From Brienomyrus brachyistius (lineage: Eukaryota > Chordata > Actinopteri > Osteoglossiformes > Mormyridae), in contig NC_064549.1 in NCBI RefSeq assembly GCF_023856365.1, positions 11,177,608-11,241,607 of the forward strand: DNA of 64,000 bases, given 5' to 3'. Positions within the stretch are counted from its first letter, which is position 1, and each line of letters starts with the position of its first letter. The translations under genes and the position numbers were made by a program. Shown here piece by piece: positions 36,601 through 48,984 of this stretch. The notes under the pieces were generated by a model that worked only from the letters and a program-made list of their open reading frames with translations, searched no databases and was not told where the DNA came from.

Positions 36601-38950
36601 AAGTTATGCAAGGAACTATGTAGTGAAATAGTTATTCTGAGTCATGTAAGGAATCTTCAACTATGTGCAGATCTATGTCACAACTTCATTGATAATCACA
36701 ATTAAATACCTTAAAGTGATTAGCATTAAGAAGGTCCCATACCTGTTTTTGAAGAAAGCTAATTCCTGCCCGATCATCGCCACTGCATCGAAAGTCATGC
36801 CGGGATTGCATTTCTCTGGAGGGGCCATTACCCCCAGCTTTATGGTCTTATAAGATCCTAGACAGGACAAGTGGGATCTATTTGTTGTGCCTATGTGTGC
36901 AGGTACTGACTCTGTAAAATGTTATTACTGTGGCCTCATAAAGCCGTCGGTTTTTTTCCCCTACCGTACAGTGCCTGGATCGCAAGGGCATCGTCTCTGG
37001 GCAGGGTGTACTGGGCCATGCTGCTGTATCTGTAGCTGGGGTACATGAGGGCCGAAGGGTCCTTGGAATGAGGGAGGCCCAGTGAATGTCCCAGCTCGTG
37101 AGCAGCCACGGTAAACAGGTCGTAACCTGAAACAGACGGCATGTCATAACCCGCATTCTTACCTGTCCCCGTTTATCACCCCCGCCCACTCAGACTCCTC
37201 GACATCAAGGCCAGGCATTACCAGGCTTACGGCGTCCCATCCTCCAGACCTCGTCCTCATCAAAGTGCACGTCACCCCCTAAGTCCTCCCCAGGTTCGAA
37301 AGCGTGAGCCAGTACGCCGCTGGGGCCGTCAAAGGGAAAGAAATCGCCATGTCCTGCAGGTGAAGACGGAAGCCGTTTGTTTTTGTTAGGCGTGACTAGT
37401 TCACAGATCCGTGTGGCGACCTCCTTGGGTTAGCATACAGTCCGAATTCAGCAAACATTAATTTCCTGTGATGAAGAAACAGAATCAATTACTGTCTATC
37501 GTATCCAGTCAATTTTGATCACAGCCAGTACCTTTCGAAGCAAAGTTTATCATGATGTCTGCTTCCCCGTGGTCAACTCTGATAAACCTCAGTGGAGCTA
37601 CATCGCTCCAGATCTTCAGGGCTCTGCGGAATGTGTTCTCCACCTCTTGCTTTGTCAGGTCAGGAGTGTAGTTCTGAATCCTGTAGGTCGTCATACAGTA
37701 TGTAACTCGGACTAGTATATACCTTGTGTTATGATTTATCCAGAATCTGTCTGACTATCAGCATCCATCTCTAACAGCTCTCCACTCCCACCTCAAAAGG
37801 TCACCTGAATTCTCAGTAAATTACCTTTTCTTCTTGGAATTATGTCTAATATTTCTCTGGTAGGAATAAACAGCATAAGAGATTAAACGATGGACATTTC
37901 GTATAAATAAATAAAGGACATTTTGAGTGAGATATATGATGGGATAGGCAAGGAGAATAATCGGCTAAGAGCTTTTAGAAACCTCATTTCACGGTGTCCA
38001 GGTAGTTGAAATGGAGATAATTTCTCACGAGAAGAATCATAAACTGAGTCAAAGCAGTAAGTTTAACCTTAATTCTGTAGATATATTGTTCCTGTCTGTG
38101 GGAAACAGAACATCCAGGACCCGCACCTGTAAGTGATGGTGTGGTTCTTCCACTTGGGTCTGTTGGGCTGGGAATTGTACTGCTGAACGTCCGGCACTCC
38201 GCATCTTTCCCTCTTCATCACCTCCAGGGTTCGGGGGTCAAGCTGTCCGCTCTTCTCCAGGCCAAAGAAGGCCTGCATCTCTCCAATCTTGGTCTCCACG
38301 GCTGTGACGTCCCTCTCGCTGCGAAGTCCGTGGCTCCCATCCAGATGGTAGAACTTTCTCAGGTACTCCTTTAAGTAACCAGGCAGCTCAGCAAACTCTC
38401 TATAATCATCATAAAGCCTGCTGCATGCTCAGAGATACATTGTTTATGCATTATGCAAAGTACGGTTTTAACATGCGTATAATTACAAGATTTTCTGGAT
38501 TTATAGGAAAATTTCAACACCCTGAAAAACAAAAATAATCGATTTATAGTAAAAGTTGTAGAAACAAATGTATATATTGTTAAAATATATATTAACATAT
38601 ATATTACTATTCAATGTATTCACAATACTGCATGCAATAAATATAAAATTAAATCAATAAGTGGCAAATATTTAAAACAGATTCATGTATGGTAGGTGTA
38701 TTTATTGGCCATTTTTCCCCATAAACTTTTCATTTATTTTCCTCTATATTTTCCATAATCACTTATCCAGTATAGGGTGTAAATGTATTGTTGCAAAATG
38801 GACATAAGTGGTGAATGAGAATCCGGTGCTGCCGCCAACCTGAGCGAATCTGACGTCCTCCAAACATGGCTGCGACCCCCGAGCGATGGGTGACGTCCCC
38901 GATGAGCCGATACCCACAAGCAGGTACAGGAGTGACATCCAGGGCTGCAT
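33694..38950 (-). CDS. mmp20: MMP20-like secreted matrix metalloproteinase
   Basis: Ten coding exons (transcript order): 38950-38840, 38368-38127, 37680-37532, 37353-37231, 37126-36965, 36857-36743, 34837-34695, 34491-34332, 34052-33949, 33794-33694; 1410 nt, 469 residues plus TGA. The signal peptide starts [18 protein letters not shown]. The pro-domain cysteine switch reads ERCGVPD (Cys93), where most MMPs have PRCGVPD. The zinc site [11 protein letters not shown] (His218, Glu219, His222, His228; 37068-37100) is followed by the Met-turn ALMYP. Four hemopexin blades run from Cys in EKCNPG to the terminal Cys of NAWLGC, the usual disulphide pair. [18 protein letters not shown] and the WLGC ending resemble MMP20 (enamelysin, enamel matrix processing) more than collagenases. 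The 1.9 kb intron between exons 6 and 7 holds a 48-bp minisatellite. Orthology to mmp20 is inferred, not tested by a tree. Confidence 0.85.
35062..35086. repeat. Homopolymer C tract
   Basis: Twenty-five consecutive C residues in an MMP20-like intron. Similar G or C runs occur at 8253-8268, 45784-45804, 52286-52301, 53469-53488 and 53751-53764. Lengths are prone to sequencing error. Confidence 0.8.
36063..36395. repeat. Minisatellite, 48-bp unit, about seven copies
   Basis: The unit starts CTACTACAGGAATATGCTGC and continues TACAGTAAGGTGATGTACTG. It repeats about seven times in the 1.9-kb intron of the MMP20-like gene. Because 48 is a multiple of three it gives a long repetitive open frame on the minus strand, which I treat as non-coding. 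Confidence 0.8.
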
Positions 38951-39540
38951 CCTTCAGCCGAACTGGTAAAACGTCTGGCTTTAGTATGGCCGGGCGCGTT
39001 TCTCGGGAGACATGCCGCGGTAGATGAATCACGTGTGCGTACAGTCCTCCCGTGGGCTGTAACCTGCGACCAGGGACTGGCGGTTTACAGCTGAGCTGCG
39101 GCCGACTCTGAGCCCTGATGAGGTAATGTCTTGTTTTGTTTTGTGTTTTTTTGGTAGCGCCGGTCTAGGATGTTTGAAGTGAGAGCAACTGCAAAGAACA
39201 TGAGTTCCATCACCTGTCGCACAAGCTGTGCTGTGAATATCATCTAGGTAGTTGTGTTTGCAGTTGAGTTAGTTATGGTAAGGTCAATAATATGATATGG
39301 CAGTGCTTAATTTCTTATTTCGAATGAGCAATGTTACCATAATACATATAGATTTACGTAATAGCATCTTGTGGTGGTATTAGATCAAGGTTAATCTGCT
39401 CAGAAAACAAAATTGCATCAGACCGTGTCGCACGTTTTTTTTTTTTTACGGTGAACCAAACATGGCCTTTGCGTAGAGAGAGACTTCATTGATGTGTTAG
39501 CAGAACAACCAGATCGCTCATATCATTTTTGGTAAAGCAT
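38951..39540. promoter_or_regulatory. 5' flank of the MMP20-like gene
   Basis: Upstream sequence of the minus-strand gene. TGAATCA at 39025-39031 is an AP-1-like variant about 80 bp before the start codon. I see no clear TATA box. The rest is unremarkable AT-rich DNA. Confidence 0.35.
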
Positions 39541-39790
39541 CCATTTATCCTGGGTGGCACAGGGGTCATTTGGGTATATTGCCAGTTCATTGTAGGGCAC
39601 ACACACAAATCTCAGAGATTAATGGCAGTTCATAGACACGAGTTCGCCTAAACCACGTCTACGGTCTGTGGAGGGAAGCCGTGCATGCAGGAAGCTCTAG
39701 CACACACAGAGGAGACTTGTAAATCCCACACGCAGAGCTGAGAGGGATCAGACCATCGCTATGATTCACTACCTACTGAGCTACTCAGTT
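39540..39790. mobile_element. Old SINE relic
   Basis: CCTGGGTGGCACAGGGGTCA and CATGCAGGAAGCTCTAGCAC fit the 3' and middle parts of the main tRNA-SINE at low similarity. Confidence 0.35.
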
Positions 39791-39844
39791 TGAACTTCTT
39801 TTTCGTTAGTTGTGTATTTATTTTTTTTGTAACTCCACCTGCTA

Positions 39845-40085
39845 TTATATATTGGAGTGACTCAGTGGGCTTAGCCTCTTGGCTTGTGATCGGAAGGTTG
39901 CCACTTCAAGCCTGGCTTCATCAGGATAGTCACATGTCCGTGGGCCCTTGAGCAAGGCTGGTACGGGGGGGCTGCCCTTCACTGCCAAGCTTTCTCTCAT
40001 CTACATGTGTGTCATGGAGAGCGAGATGAGGTAGGCGAAAAGAGAATTTCCCCTCAGGGATCAATGAAGTATCATTCATTTTATC
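39845..40085 (+). mobile_element. tRNA-derived SINE copy
   Basis: GTGACTCAGTGGGCTTAGCC (A-box region) and GGTTGCCACTTCAAGCC (B-box region) are followed by GTGGGCCCTTGAGCAAGGCT and a CCCTCAGGGATCAATGAAGT tail. It lies between the two minus-strand MMP genes. Confidence 0.6.
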
Positions 40086-40180
40086 TTTAATATGAAAACT
40101 AAAGTGTGTGTGAATTAATCTGGGACAATTATAAAGAATGGAAAAAAACAAAGCAGAAACCTTTTGAGTTAAAGTAAAAC

Positions 40181-40186
40181 TTTATT
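40181..40186 (-). terminator. Polyadenylation signal of the second MMP gene
   Basis: TTTATT on plus is AATAAA on minus, 52 bp past the stop codon at 40238-40240 in the direction of transcription. Short distance and canonical form make it a good candidate. Confidence 0.6.
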
Positions 40187-40237
40187 GGTTATCTTGACAG
40201 AATATATTATAATCAACAGCCAACATCTTCATGTTTC

Positions 40238-43200
40238 TTAGCAACCCAACCAACTGTTTGCTTTGCCCACGCTGACGACCTGCTTCTGGACATAGTTGTA
40301 CTTAAAAACTACTGGCCCGACGAAGAAATGGATGAAACCTGGGGAACACAAAACAGACGTTCATTTGCTTTCTATGATGATAACGTTCACTGATATTACC
40401 CCATTGACAGATTAGGCAGACACAATGAATTTATCTGAATTCACTAGAGTTTTAGCATAAATTCAAAAACCTATCCAGTACAAAAGAGCCATATCATTGT
40501 ACAGTGAACCCTTCTGAGTTGCAACTTATCATGGTTTTGACATATCGCTGGGTCGGTATAAGTAATGATAGTGATTATTGTTTTTGGGAGCTTCGTGAAA
40601 GCAGCAAACGACGTACAAAAAAATTTTCAACTCATAAATGCAAAAAATACATGTGCATTACTGGTTTGGAGGATGCCGGGCATGTGTATGGAAGCCTCTC
40701 ATGTGATATCTAAGAGTGATCTCCCGGTGATCTTTGTATTTTACGTTTCTCGTATCTTTTCACTTCGCTACACCTGGTTCACTCGCCAAGACATTACGTA
40801 GGGGCCTGTGTCCCTAACCCCCCGTGATGTGGAAGGATCAACTGTAGTATATTTTGTGTACTATATATAGGAATATACTTACCGTCTTTGTAGACCGCTG
40901 CACTTATTGATGCATTTATCCCTGGGAAATCCTCGCTGATATATCGAGGTTTGGAGTCTACCATAGCTCTTCGGTTTTCATTGTAGCTGTAAAAATTTGT
41001 TTCATCAAATTTTCCTTAACGCCGAGGTGTGCGCTCCAGGCCCTGCATCTGCATCCGAAGGGCATACATTACCTCCAGTACATGTCCTTGACGAATAACA
41101 GAGTGTGCCCCGTGTCGTTCACATGCACCGCCGCGTCTAAGCGCTCCACCTCCTTGGAAATCCCAAATTTGTAGATGGATTTCGGTTTTTTTCTCACCTG
41201 AGATCCCTTCATGGTCCAGAACTTGGATGCTAGGATTGGGGGATAGAAGCATGAAGAGAACATGAAGCCGTCCACAGATAACCCGTCCCAGGGCGATAAA
41301 CGATGTAGGTAAGTTCGGCTGGTACCTTTAAATAGGTAAACGAGGGACCGTTGGGGAACGGAGTAGGCAGCATCGATGTTCGAGTCAATTTTCGGGATGA
41401 AATTTCTGACCGGACCTTCTTTAGTCTCACACTGCTGGTCATACTTGATCCAGAGATAGCTGCATCAAGAAGAAAAGTGAATGACTGACAAAGTTCATTC
41501 GCCGACGTACGTTTTCAAATTTTCGACTTGCGGTTCTCATTCCCAAAATGAATTTAAAAACGGCGAGCTTTCAATGATTCTGAAATTTCAAAGTTTTTGC
41601 CCAAAGCCATTTTACATTACAGTCACTCGTCGTGGTTTATCGGTGACTGATTATTTTGGGTTCTGGGATCTAGATCTTACCTGTCTTTGAAAAACATGTT
41701 GGCATCTCCCACTGATGTAACGGCGTCGAAAGACAGGTTTGGGTTGCACTTATCTTGCATCAGAAGAGGATACCGAGGAACTAGATTCCAGATGTTGTAG
41801 TAGGGACTCAAACTTGTCTTTGAATAGTAATATGGCAGGATTCCTCTTGTTCCTATATCACATGAAAGCACTTCATCAGTTTTCAACATCCTCTTTTCCC
41901 TTTGCTTCACTGCAAGATCACATACCCCCACCGATATTGGTTGATGACAGAGTTCCCCTACCATAAAGGATATTGATTTTAACGACATCTTCCCTCGAAA
42001 GCAGATTGTGTTGGTTTTGTCTCTTGTATGTAGGATACATCAGAGACTCTGGGTTAGTAGAATGTCCAAGACCCAAGGAGTGGCCAAATTCATGTGCTGC
42101 AACTAGGTACAGGTTGAACCCTGAGTGTGAAAGACATGGAAAAAACAAGTACTTTCTGTAAATGCTAATGAACATGGGAGACAATGAGCAGTGTTTGCTA
42201 TAAGCAGTTGCGTTTTTGTCGTGATGCCTGGTCAATGAATCTGTCAAACTGACAGAAACTTAAAGGCATTTAGCTCGCCTCAAAATTACCATGTGACCCA
42301 GCTGTCCATAATTCATCATCGTCAAAGTGGGCGTCGCCTCCTGTGCCCTCCCCAGGGCCAAATGCGTGGGCCAGCGTGCCCAGGGGCCCATCAAAGGGGT
42401 AGGAATCTCCGTGTTCTGCTCCCATCGGCCAGAGACGCCAAACACAAAGAAGAGGCATATTGAGCTACAGATGTCTATGCAGCTAGTGATGGGATTAACG
42501 CCGGCGTTCTCACCCACCACGGGCTGCAAAATCCACCATGATGTCTGCCTCACGGGAAAGTGACCTAACGAAGGTCAGCGGACTGACCCTTCCCCAGACG
42601 TTGAGGGCAGAATCAATCAAACGGTCAACAGTGGCGGGAGGGATGTCACTGGTGTATCTGCCAATGCTGAAACACAGCGCGAAGCTCTTCATTTGAATGT
42701 TTCCTTAAGTTCTCTATGTCCGAGACAGTAGCATAGCAGTGGGTATAATGTTACCAGAGCATATGGCAGAATCCTGAGTTCGGTATGCAAGCACTTACCT
42801 AAAGGAGAAATGAAGACACTTAAAATGTCCTACAGACACTCAAAATAACGTTCATGCTCTTGGTGGCTGATTTGCAGTCCAGCAGGTGCTGTGGCATCTC
42901 ATCAGGCCAATAACTGATATATTTATTTATTTATTTTTTGCTAATGGGAACGAAGTAAGTCATTCTTGACTTGGTCCAACTCTCCATATTCCATCTATCC
43001 GCTGTAACTACTTATCCTGTTCAGTGTTGCAGGGAGTCAAGAGCTTATGGGTGCAAAGCAAGGACCTTCCCAGGATGGGGCACCAAGCCATCATAGGACA
43101 TGCTTGCACACCATTCATGCCTACAGGCAATTTGGTAACACTGATTAACATCAGCATGTTTCTGGACTATGCGGGGGAAGCCCACAATGACATGGGAAGA

Positions 43201-45234
43201 ATAGGCTCCACACACTCGGAACCATGGCGGGCACTCAAACCCATCGGTGTGAGGTACCAGTGCTAACCACTGCACCACCAGTGCTAACCACTGCACCACC
43301 ACGTTGCTCCTCCTTTTGGGTGCATTTGTGGAAAGTTGGCGTAAGGTGCAGCTTGCTTAAGTACAACACTGCCATGATAGTCTAGCATGTTGTCGTTCAG
43401 TTAAAGAAGACCTACTTGTATGAAATGATCCTCTTGGTCCACCTGCTCCCAGATTTGTCAGTATAATCCAGCACATCAGGTACTCCGCACCGCGGGGCCT
43501 TCATGACCCCCAGGGTCTCTGAGTCCAGGCTGCCGGTAGCGTTGAGGCCAAAGAAACGCTGCATGTCTCGCAATCTGTTTCCGAGCGAGGAGTCGCTCCT
43601 CTTCCTGCGCCAGGAGGGCTCTGTCTGCAGGCCGTAATATCGCCGGAGGTATTCCTGACATCAAAATGAGCACAAGCGTAACCGTGAATAGAGCGAGATG
43701 GTTGTTTGTTTACTTTCCCAATGGAATGTCCCACCATCAAAAACCTCACACCGTTAAAGTCTGTGCGCAGAGAAATCATTGAAAAGAACTATTTTAAAAC
43801 CATGCGTTTATTAAACTCAACATATATTCTGAAGTCAAAGCAAACCACAGTTTCTCCATCTCTTGGCACAACTTCTACAGGCGTTTGGGCTGTTTTCCCT
43901 GCCTGTGATTCACAGACCTCATACCTGTGCTCATCGCTGCAATTCCTGACCTTAAATTCTGTATTTGAGTTTCAACACATAGTGTTGCAAACTTCTCGAA
44001 AGGGATACAAGATGGAAATTTTGCTTCTCTGTTTTTCTCTGTCATGTTTTGACCTTCTGCAGCCGCTGGACTCAGTATGAATTGCAGCACACTGTGAATG
44101 ACGTATAGCGAATGCTGGTTTGTGATGCTGTCGCTGCTGGACACTGGCCTTCTAAACATACTGCATAATGCATCACATGATATACCATTTAGAGTAAACA
44201 AGGACTCCTTTGCATTTAAAGACGGGCAGTAATGCAACCTCTGCATAGCGTTTTTGCTTTTACCATGAACTCATTTAATAGTTTGTGATTTACTGTAGAA
44301 TAGTGATACTTTATTTATTACATAAAAGTTTTTTTTTCCATCGATCTGGTCTTGATTTCCATGAGCCACACAGACAGGTAAGAGTAAGCTGGGGGGGTCA
44401 CAAAGCAGGGTCACTCAGCATCCAGCAGCCTTTGGGCAATTAGGGGATAAGGGCCTTGCTTAAGAGCTCAAGAGTGGCATCAATTTTCCAACCGCTGGAT
44501 TTGAACCGGCAACCTTCTGATCCAAGGTGACAAGTCCTAACCCCCCCCTCCCCAGGCACACACCACACACAAAAAAAGTTAATATGATTAAGAATATACT
44601 GAAATGATCTATTTGTTCCAGGGACCTGTGCCAAATATTTATGTGTGACCTTTAAAACTTTTAACGACTCACATTATTTAATGTCTGCCAGTTTTTCCAC
44701 ACAGTAGTTTAATGATTATTAACCGAGGCGTTCATTATATTCATAATCGCCCACCCCGCTCTCGTTTTGTGTGATTACATGTGGGAATGTAAGAAATGTG
44801 ATAAAAAATATTCCCAAATAAAAAATTTTCATTACCTCATTGCATATTAATTAACTCTCATAAATTAATCCCTTCACTTTCCACACCTATTATAAGGAAA
44901 AAATGCATGTATTGCATTATGTTATCTCACAACATCATACTGACTTCTAGTTATATCATGGCAGTGCTGGCATGCGAGTATTTCTACAGTATTATGTGCA
45001 GCTCAGGTTCTGCTCTGTTTAGCACAAGAAACGCACATTCAGTCTTTCATTCAGTCATTTCATTTCAGCAGGAGATCCACACTTAACTGTAGCGAGTGTC
45101 AGATCCCTGGCGGCAGCTCGTCTGTGAGGTTCAGTTTCTTGATCGCTGCTTTGTTCCACCGCTGCTACCATGCGGGACGAGTAGCTCAGCACAAAAACGA
45201 GAGCCCAGGGCCAGGGAAGCGAAAGATAGTTCAT
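40238..45234 (-). CDS. Divergent secreted matrix metalloproteinase (MMP20/MMP13 group)
   Basis: Ten coding exons (transcript order): 45234-45088, 43654-43416, 42666-42518, 42415-42290, 42120-41962, 41852-41681, 41459-41326, 41229-41073, 40986-40883, 40338-40238; 1488 nt, 495 residues plus TAA. The signal peptide starts [20 protein letters not shown]. The pro-domain carries PRCGVPD (Cys104). Upstream of it, in the bait region, is RRKR at residues 65-68, a furin-type basic cluster. The zinc site is [11 protein letters not shown] (His230, Glu231, His234, His240; 42062-42094) with Met-turn SLMYP. The hinge exon is 172 nt, about 17-19 residues longer than in the neighbours and rich in Tyr. Four hemopexin blades end in NSWLGC. 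It sits tail to head with the MMP20-like gene. The hemopexin part leans to MMP20; a fish-specific MMP such as mmp30 is possible. No symbol is given because I cannot decide. Confidence 0.85.
42985..43300 (-). mobile_element. SINE copy, minus orientation, in an intron of the second MMP
   Basis: Read on the minus strand it runs from a duplicated GTGGTGCAGTGGTTAGCACT head (43262-43300) through GTTTGAGTGCCCGCCATGG to a CAGGATAAGTAGTTACAGCG tail near 43000. Same family as 1762-2119, moderately decayed. Confidence 0.65.
44400..44560 (-). mobile_element. SINE copy, minus orientation
   Basis: GGGATAAGGGCCTTGCTTAA and TGGATTTGAACCGGCAACCT are the 3' and B-box ends of a common fish tRNA-SINE read in reverse. 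The first block resembles the repeat unit of the 43-bp minisatellite. Confidence 0.6.
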
Positions 45235-45327
45235 TGTCTAAGGAAGGACAAAAAAAGTAGGATAGGATGAACTCAGGCAGATAAGGAACCACGCAGCTTC
45301 ACACCAAATCTAGCTAAATGTGGGCGT

Positions 45328-45351
45328 CTTATAGGTTGGTGTCATGACTCA
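45328..45351 (-). promoter_or_regulatory. Putative AP-1 site and TATA-like box of the second MMP gene
   Basis: TGACTCA at 45345-45351 (TGAGTCA on the minus strand) is a perfect AP-1 consensus. It lies 10 bp upstream of CTATAAG, read on the minus strand at 45328-45334, about 95 bp before the start codon. AP-1 next to TATA is typical of inducible MMP promoters. Function is inferred. Confidence 0.5.
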
Positions 45352-47159
45352 TATTCGCTTAAACCAAAGAAGCCTCGAATGGCGGGATGGAATTAGGGAG
45401 GGGTCAAGAAATGAGGGATCATGTCAATTTTAATTCCAAATGCAATGCATCATTCAAATAGTAAAAAAAAAAAAATTTATAAAAACAGCAGGGGGGGGGG
45501 TCTTGTTAGATTATTGGATGTTTCATGGTTTGTACTTTTCGTCCTTTCAAGGTTGTTACAATTTGTGACAAATGTGTGTGCTGAAAGCCAATCAAAATAT
45601 GCATAGGAATGAGGTTCTGTGCAGATAGAATATGGTAATTTAGGTCGGAAGTCAGGATACCACAACTCTGTCCTGACGGAAATTTAAAAACTTGGCTAAA
45701 AACATATGTAACAGTCATTTATGTAGGTGTGTATCAATTCACAGCACTATCCTTTTAATGTAATTACACTGTGCTTCGCATACGGGGGGGGGGGGGGGGG
45801 GGGGCTTAGGAGGTTTACAGGCTTGCATGCAGGATTCTGACTGCCCTCGTGACGCATCGGCCTGCAAACAATGCAGATGAACTCTTAAGACTCTCGCATT
45901 TCCATCACGATTTGACTTTGTAATGACACAGCTAATCCCATGGAACTGAGGATATTTTTGTCCATCCCACAAACGAGTTTGTTTTCCGGAGCAAATTTGG
46001 AGGGAAGCAACTGAAAGAAAAAATCTGTGTCCCCATAGCAGCAGTGAATTTTAAAACTTTAAATCCTACTTCCAGAAAGAATTTCAGCAAAGCTATAATC
46101 TTAGAGAAGCTTCATATCTCCCTGTCGAGCTGGTGGCCACTGAGCGAACGAAACAGCTATTACTGCTGGTTGTCAGCCGTTTCCAAAGTACAGGCCAGAG
46201 TCTCATCCTGCTTACCTCATCCTGCTGTATAAGACTGAAGGAGGCTGACTTTGCAATCTATGTTATGAGAAGATACTGAATGGGGAAATTTGGGTAAGAG
46301 AGCTGAATTAGCGACAGTAAGTACCAACAGACAGATAATATGATCTGCTGTGCTTGTCGTACATAGATAGCTTTTGCATTTTAAACGGGAAGTCCCGTAA
46401 TTTCATCTCCAAGAACGCAGTGTAGTACAGACATGTAAGTAGTCTTGTATTTTAGTTGGTTAGTTATACAATATGCAGCTTAGCTCTTTAGAAATAGTGA
46501 TGTTCTCCAGGTGGGTCTGATGGGGACCTGAAAACCATGAGGGAGAGTTTATGTGGGATAGACCATGATTAAGGATGCAGCAGCAGTCAGCCACTTTCAG
46601 ATAGGGAATAGATTCCAAGAAGCTGAAGGACTAGCCAGCAAATGCCTGGGGTGCTGAAAGTTATTTCACTTTGAAGACTCCATCATTTCAGGTTATTAGA
46701 GTATATTAATGTTGCTGAATATTTTTTCTGGAAATAGTGCAGATTATGTAACCGGTTTAATAAAGTCATTCCTAGTATTAAAACAATGAATTTGCATTTA
46801 TGAGACTACCTGCTTTCATCTATGTATCACGTGTATGAACAAATTCCGAGTTTGCCTCTTAAAAACATTCATTCGGGTATTTTTTTGTTTATCAAAGGCA
46901 GCTATTTCAATGGGGTAGCATTCTTTGCCTCAGGGAATATAACAATACCACATCCTCAGTCATACACAATGAAATTCATCAGATCACATGAATAATTAAA
47001 ATAAAAGGTTTTAAAAAAATGTGTGGTGAATTTATGTGCGATAATTTATGTTTGACAATTACTACAAACCCTGTTTCCAGGCAAAATTTTCACTGTACTA
47101 AAGCCAGTCACACCTACATCTCTGAATGTAGAACTAAATTCAAAGTTCTGTGGAAGGAG

Positions 47160-47343
47160 CAGGCATTTGATTACTGGGACTCCCACCCAACCCATACTAT
47201 AACCATAAGTAATCAAACAAAATACAAAACCTTTTTTTTAGGTTTTTATAAAATTGAACTTCCACTTCTGGGGACCACAAAAAAAGCTCACCACAACATC
47301 AAAATAATACATTTTATCTTTATCAGATTGTGGGGATATTTGT

Positions 47344-47345
<2 letters not shown>
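47160..47345. repeat. Dispersed repeat (TGTGGGGAC family)
   Basis: CACTTCTGGGGACCACAAAA and TCAGATTGTGGGGATATTTG match the element at 60440-60725. Confidence 0.5.

Positions 47346-47403
<58 letters not shown>
47346..47403. repeat. Compound CA/TA microsatellite
   Basis: About fourteen CA units followed directly by about fourteen TA units. Simple repeat. Confidence 0.85.
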
Positions 47404-47408
<5 letters not shown>

Positions 47409-48984
47409 TTAAAGAATGTTTTTCATTCATTATTATTGTATGGGGTTTCTCCAAGTTTTGATGCATCACAATGCCACCGTGAGATCTGTGTATCATTCCA
47501 GGGAAGACACTGGGACCGCTAAAGCCCAGTGCAAAGCCTGCAATAGTCAGATGTGCCGTCAGATGTGAGGCCTAAAATTGTAATCCTTAGGGATTTGTAG
47601 TTGTTTTATTTCTATACTTGTCTTCCTATCACATTTCATGTCGTCGAAAGCATCTTCTACCATGGCTTTCCAGGAGATTATGTAGAATTTATACAGTTAT
47701 AAGAAGTTATTCAGTTTTGTTATATGTGGGACTTTACACTGCTGTTGCTCAATGTGTACTCCTGGGAGAGCGTTTAATGCTGACCTGCCTCACTAGCCCG
47801 CCAAAGTGTGGAAACGCAACCGCTTGTGCAACATGACGTGGCACCCACCCCACCTCACCACATCGCGCGTATTCAGTTACGGCCTCGATTTGTTTTTGAT
47901 GCTCAGCCAGTACAGTGCTGGTGATCACTCAGAAACTTTTGACCTCGTTTTTCAAAAGAAAGCTGACGACGCAAGCCCCCTTCTTCGTCTCCAGTGATGC
48001 CAACACAAAATCGGGAGTCATTCTGTTGTTGCAGCGAGCTCAGGGAATGACCCCAATATACACAATACTGAACAAAAGATGAATCATTTTCTGGAGAACA
48101 AGAGAAATTCTTGTTTTTTTTTTTTTACTGTTCATTTGCATATTGTCTAATGTTAAACTCTGATTTTCTTCTGAGCAAATATACGCTTAATACCCAGATA
48201 AATAACGTTAAATAATTTCCTTGATTGTCTAAGACTTTTGTGCAGTACCGTATCTTCACAGTTCTTTGATAGCTACAGAATATGTCCCAAGCCTGAAGGT
48301 AAGAATATGTACATACTGTAATCTTGTCTAAATTGCTGGTACGGATGCATGCTACTGCTCAGAGACTGCACTGACACTCAAAAACAGGCTCTCCACTCTG
48401 AGAAAAACATTCAGTTAGTGTAATCCTTGCCTTGAGAGCGCTCTTACTGCCCTCCTTAAATGGATTTGCTTTGTTGCACCATGCTGCCAATCATTATCCA
48501 TAGAGTAGCATTGCAAGATATTTTTTTCTGTTTCGTAAAACGGGGAAGTTACTGCAGGACCGATAGTGTGAGATGTATGCGACTGCTCTGGAACAAGTCG
48601 AGTTAAACAGGGATCTATTGCTTTGTGCAATGCATGTTACGAAGAAAAATACTTCCCTGTGATAATTAAAAGATTTGTTTAGCTAACGGTGGCTTTGAGG
48701 TTTTTGAAAAGACAACATATAAGCATGTGATTGTTAATAACAGGTGCAATGACTTAACATCCACGTAATTGTTTCAATAGGATGGGGCAGGCCTTTTGAG
48801 TCTGATGTTCACTGTCTGTTCTGTTTGTTTGGGAGGCATTGGATATTAAACACCCCTATGGATTGATATTAATACAGTAAAATGTGGTTCTATCTCTGGG
48901 GACTGCCAGATGATCTCTTACCAGGGTCATCTATCTGTCACGGCTCGCCCATCAAGATTATCTCCTGCCCTGTGTGTATAAGAT

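Larger units (their letters stand above)
45352..48980. other. Intergenic DNA, left part of the head-to-head MMP spacer
   Basis: No exon-like sequence was recognised. It contains a G21 run (45784-45804), a dispersed element at 47160-47345 and a CA/TA microsatellite. Enhancers for the divergent MMP pair could lie here, but nothing visible proves it. Confidence 0.45.
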
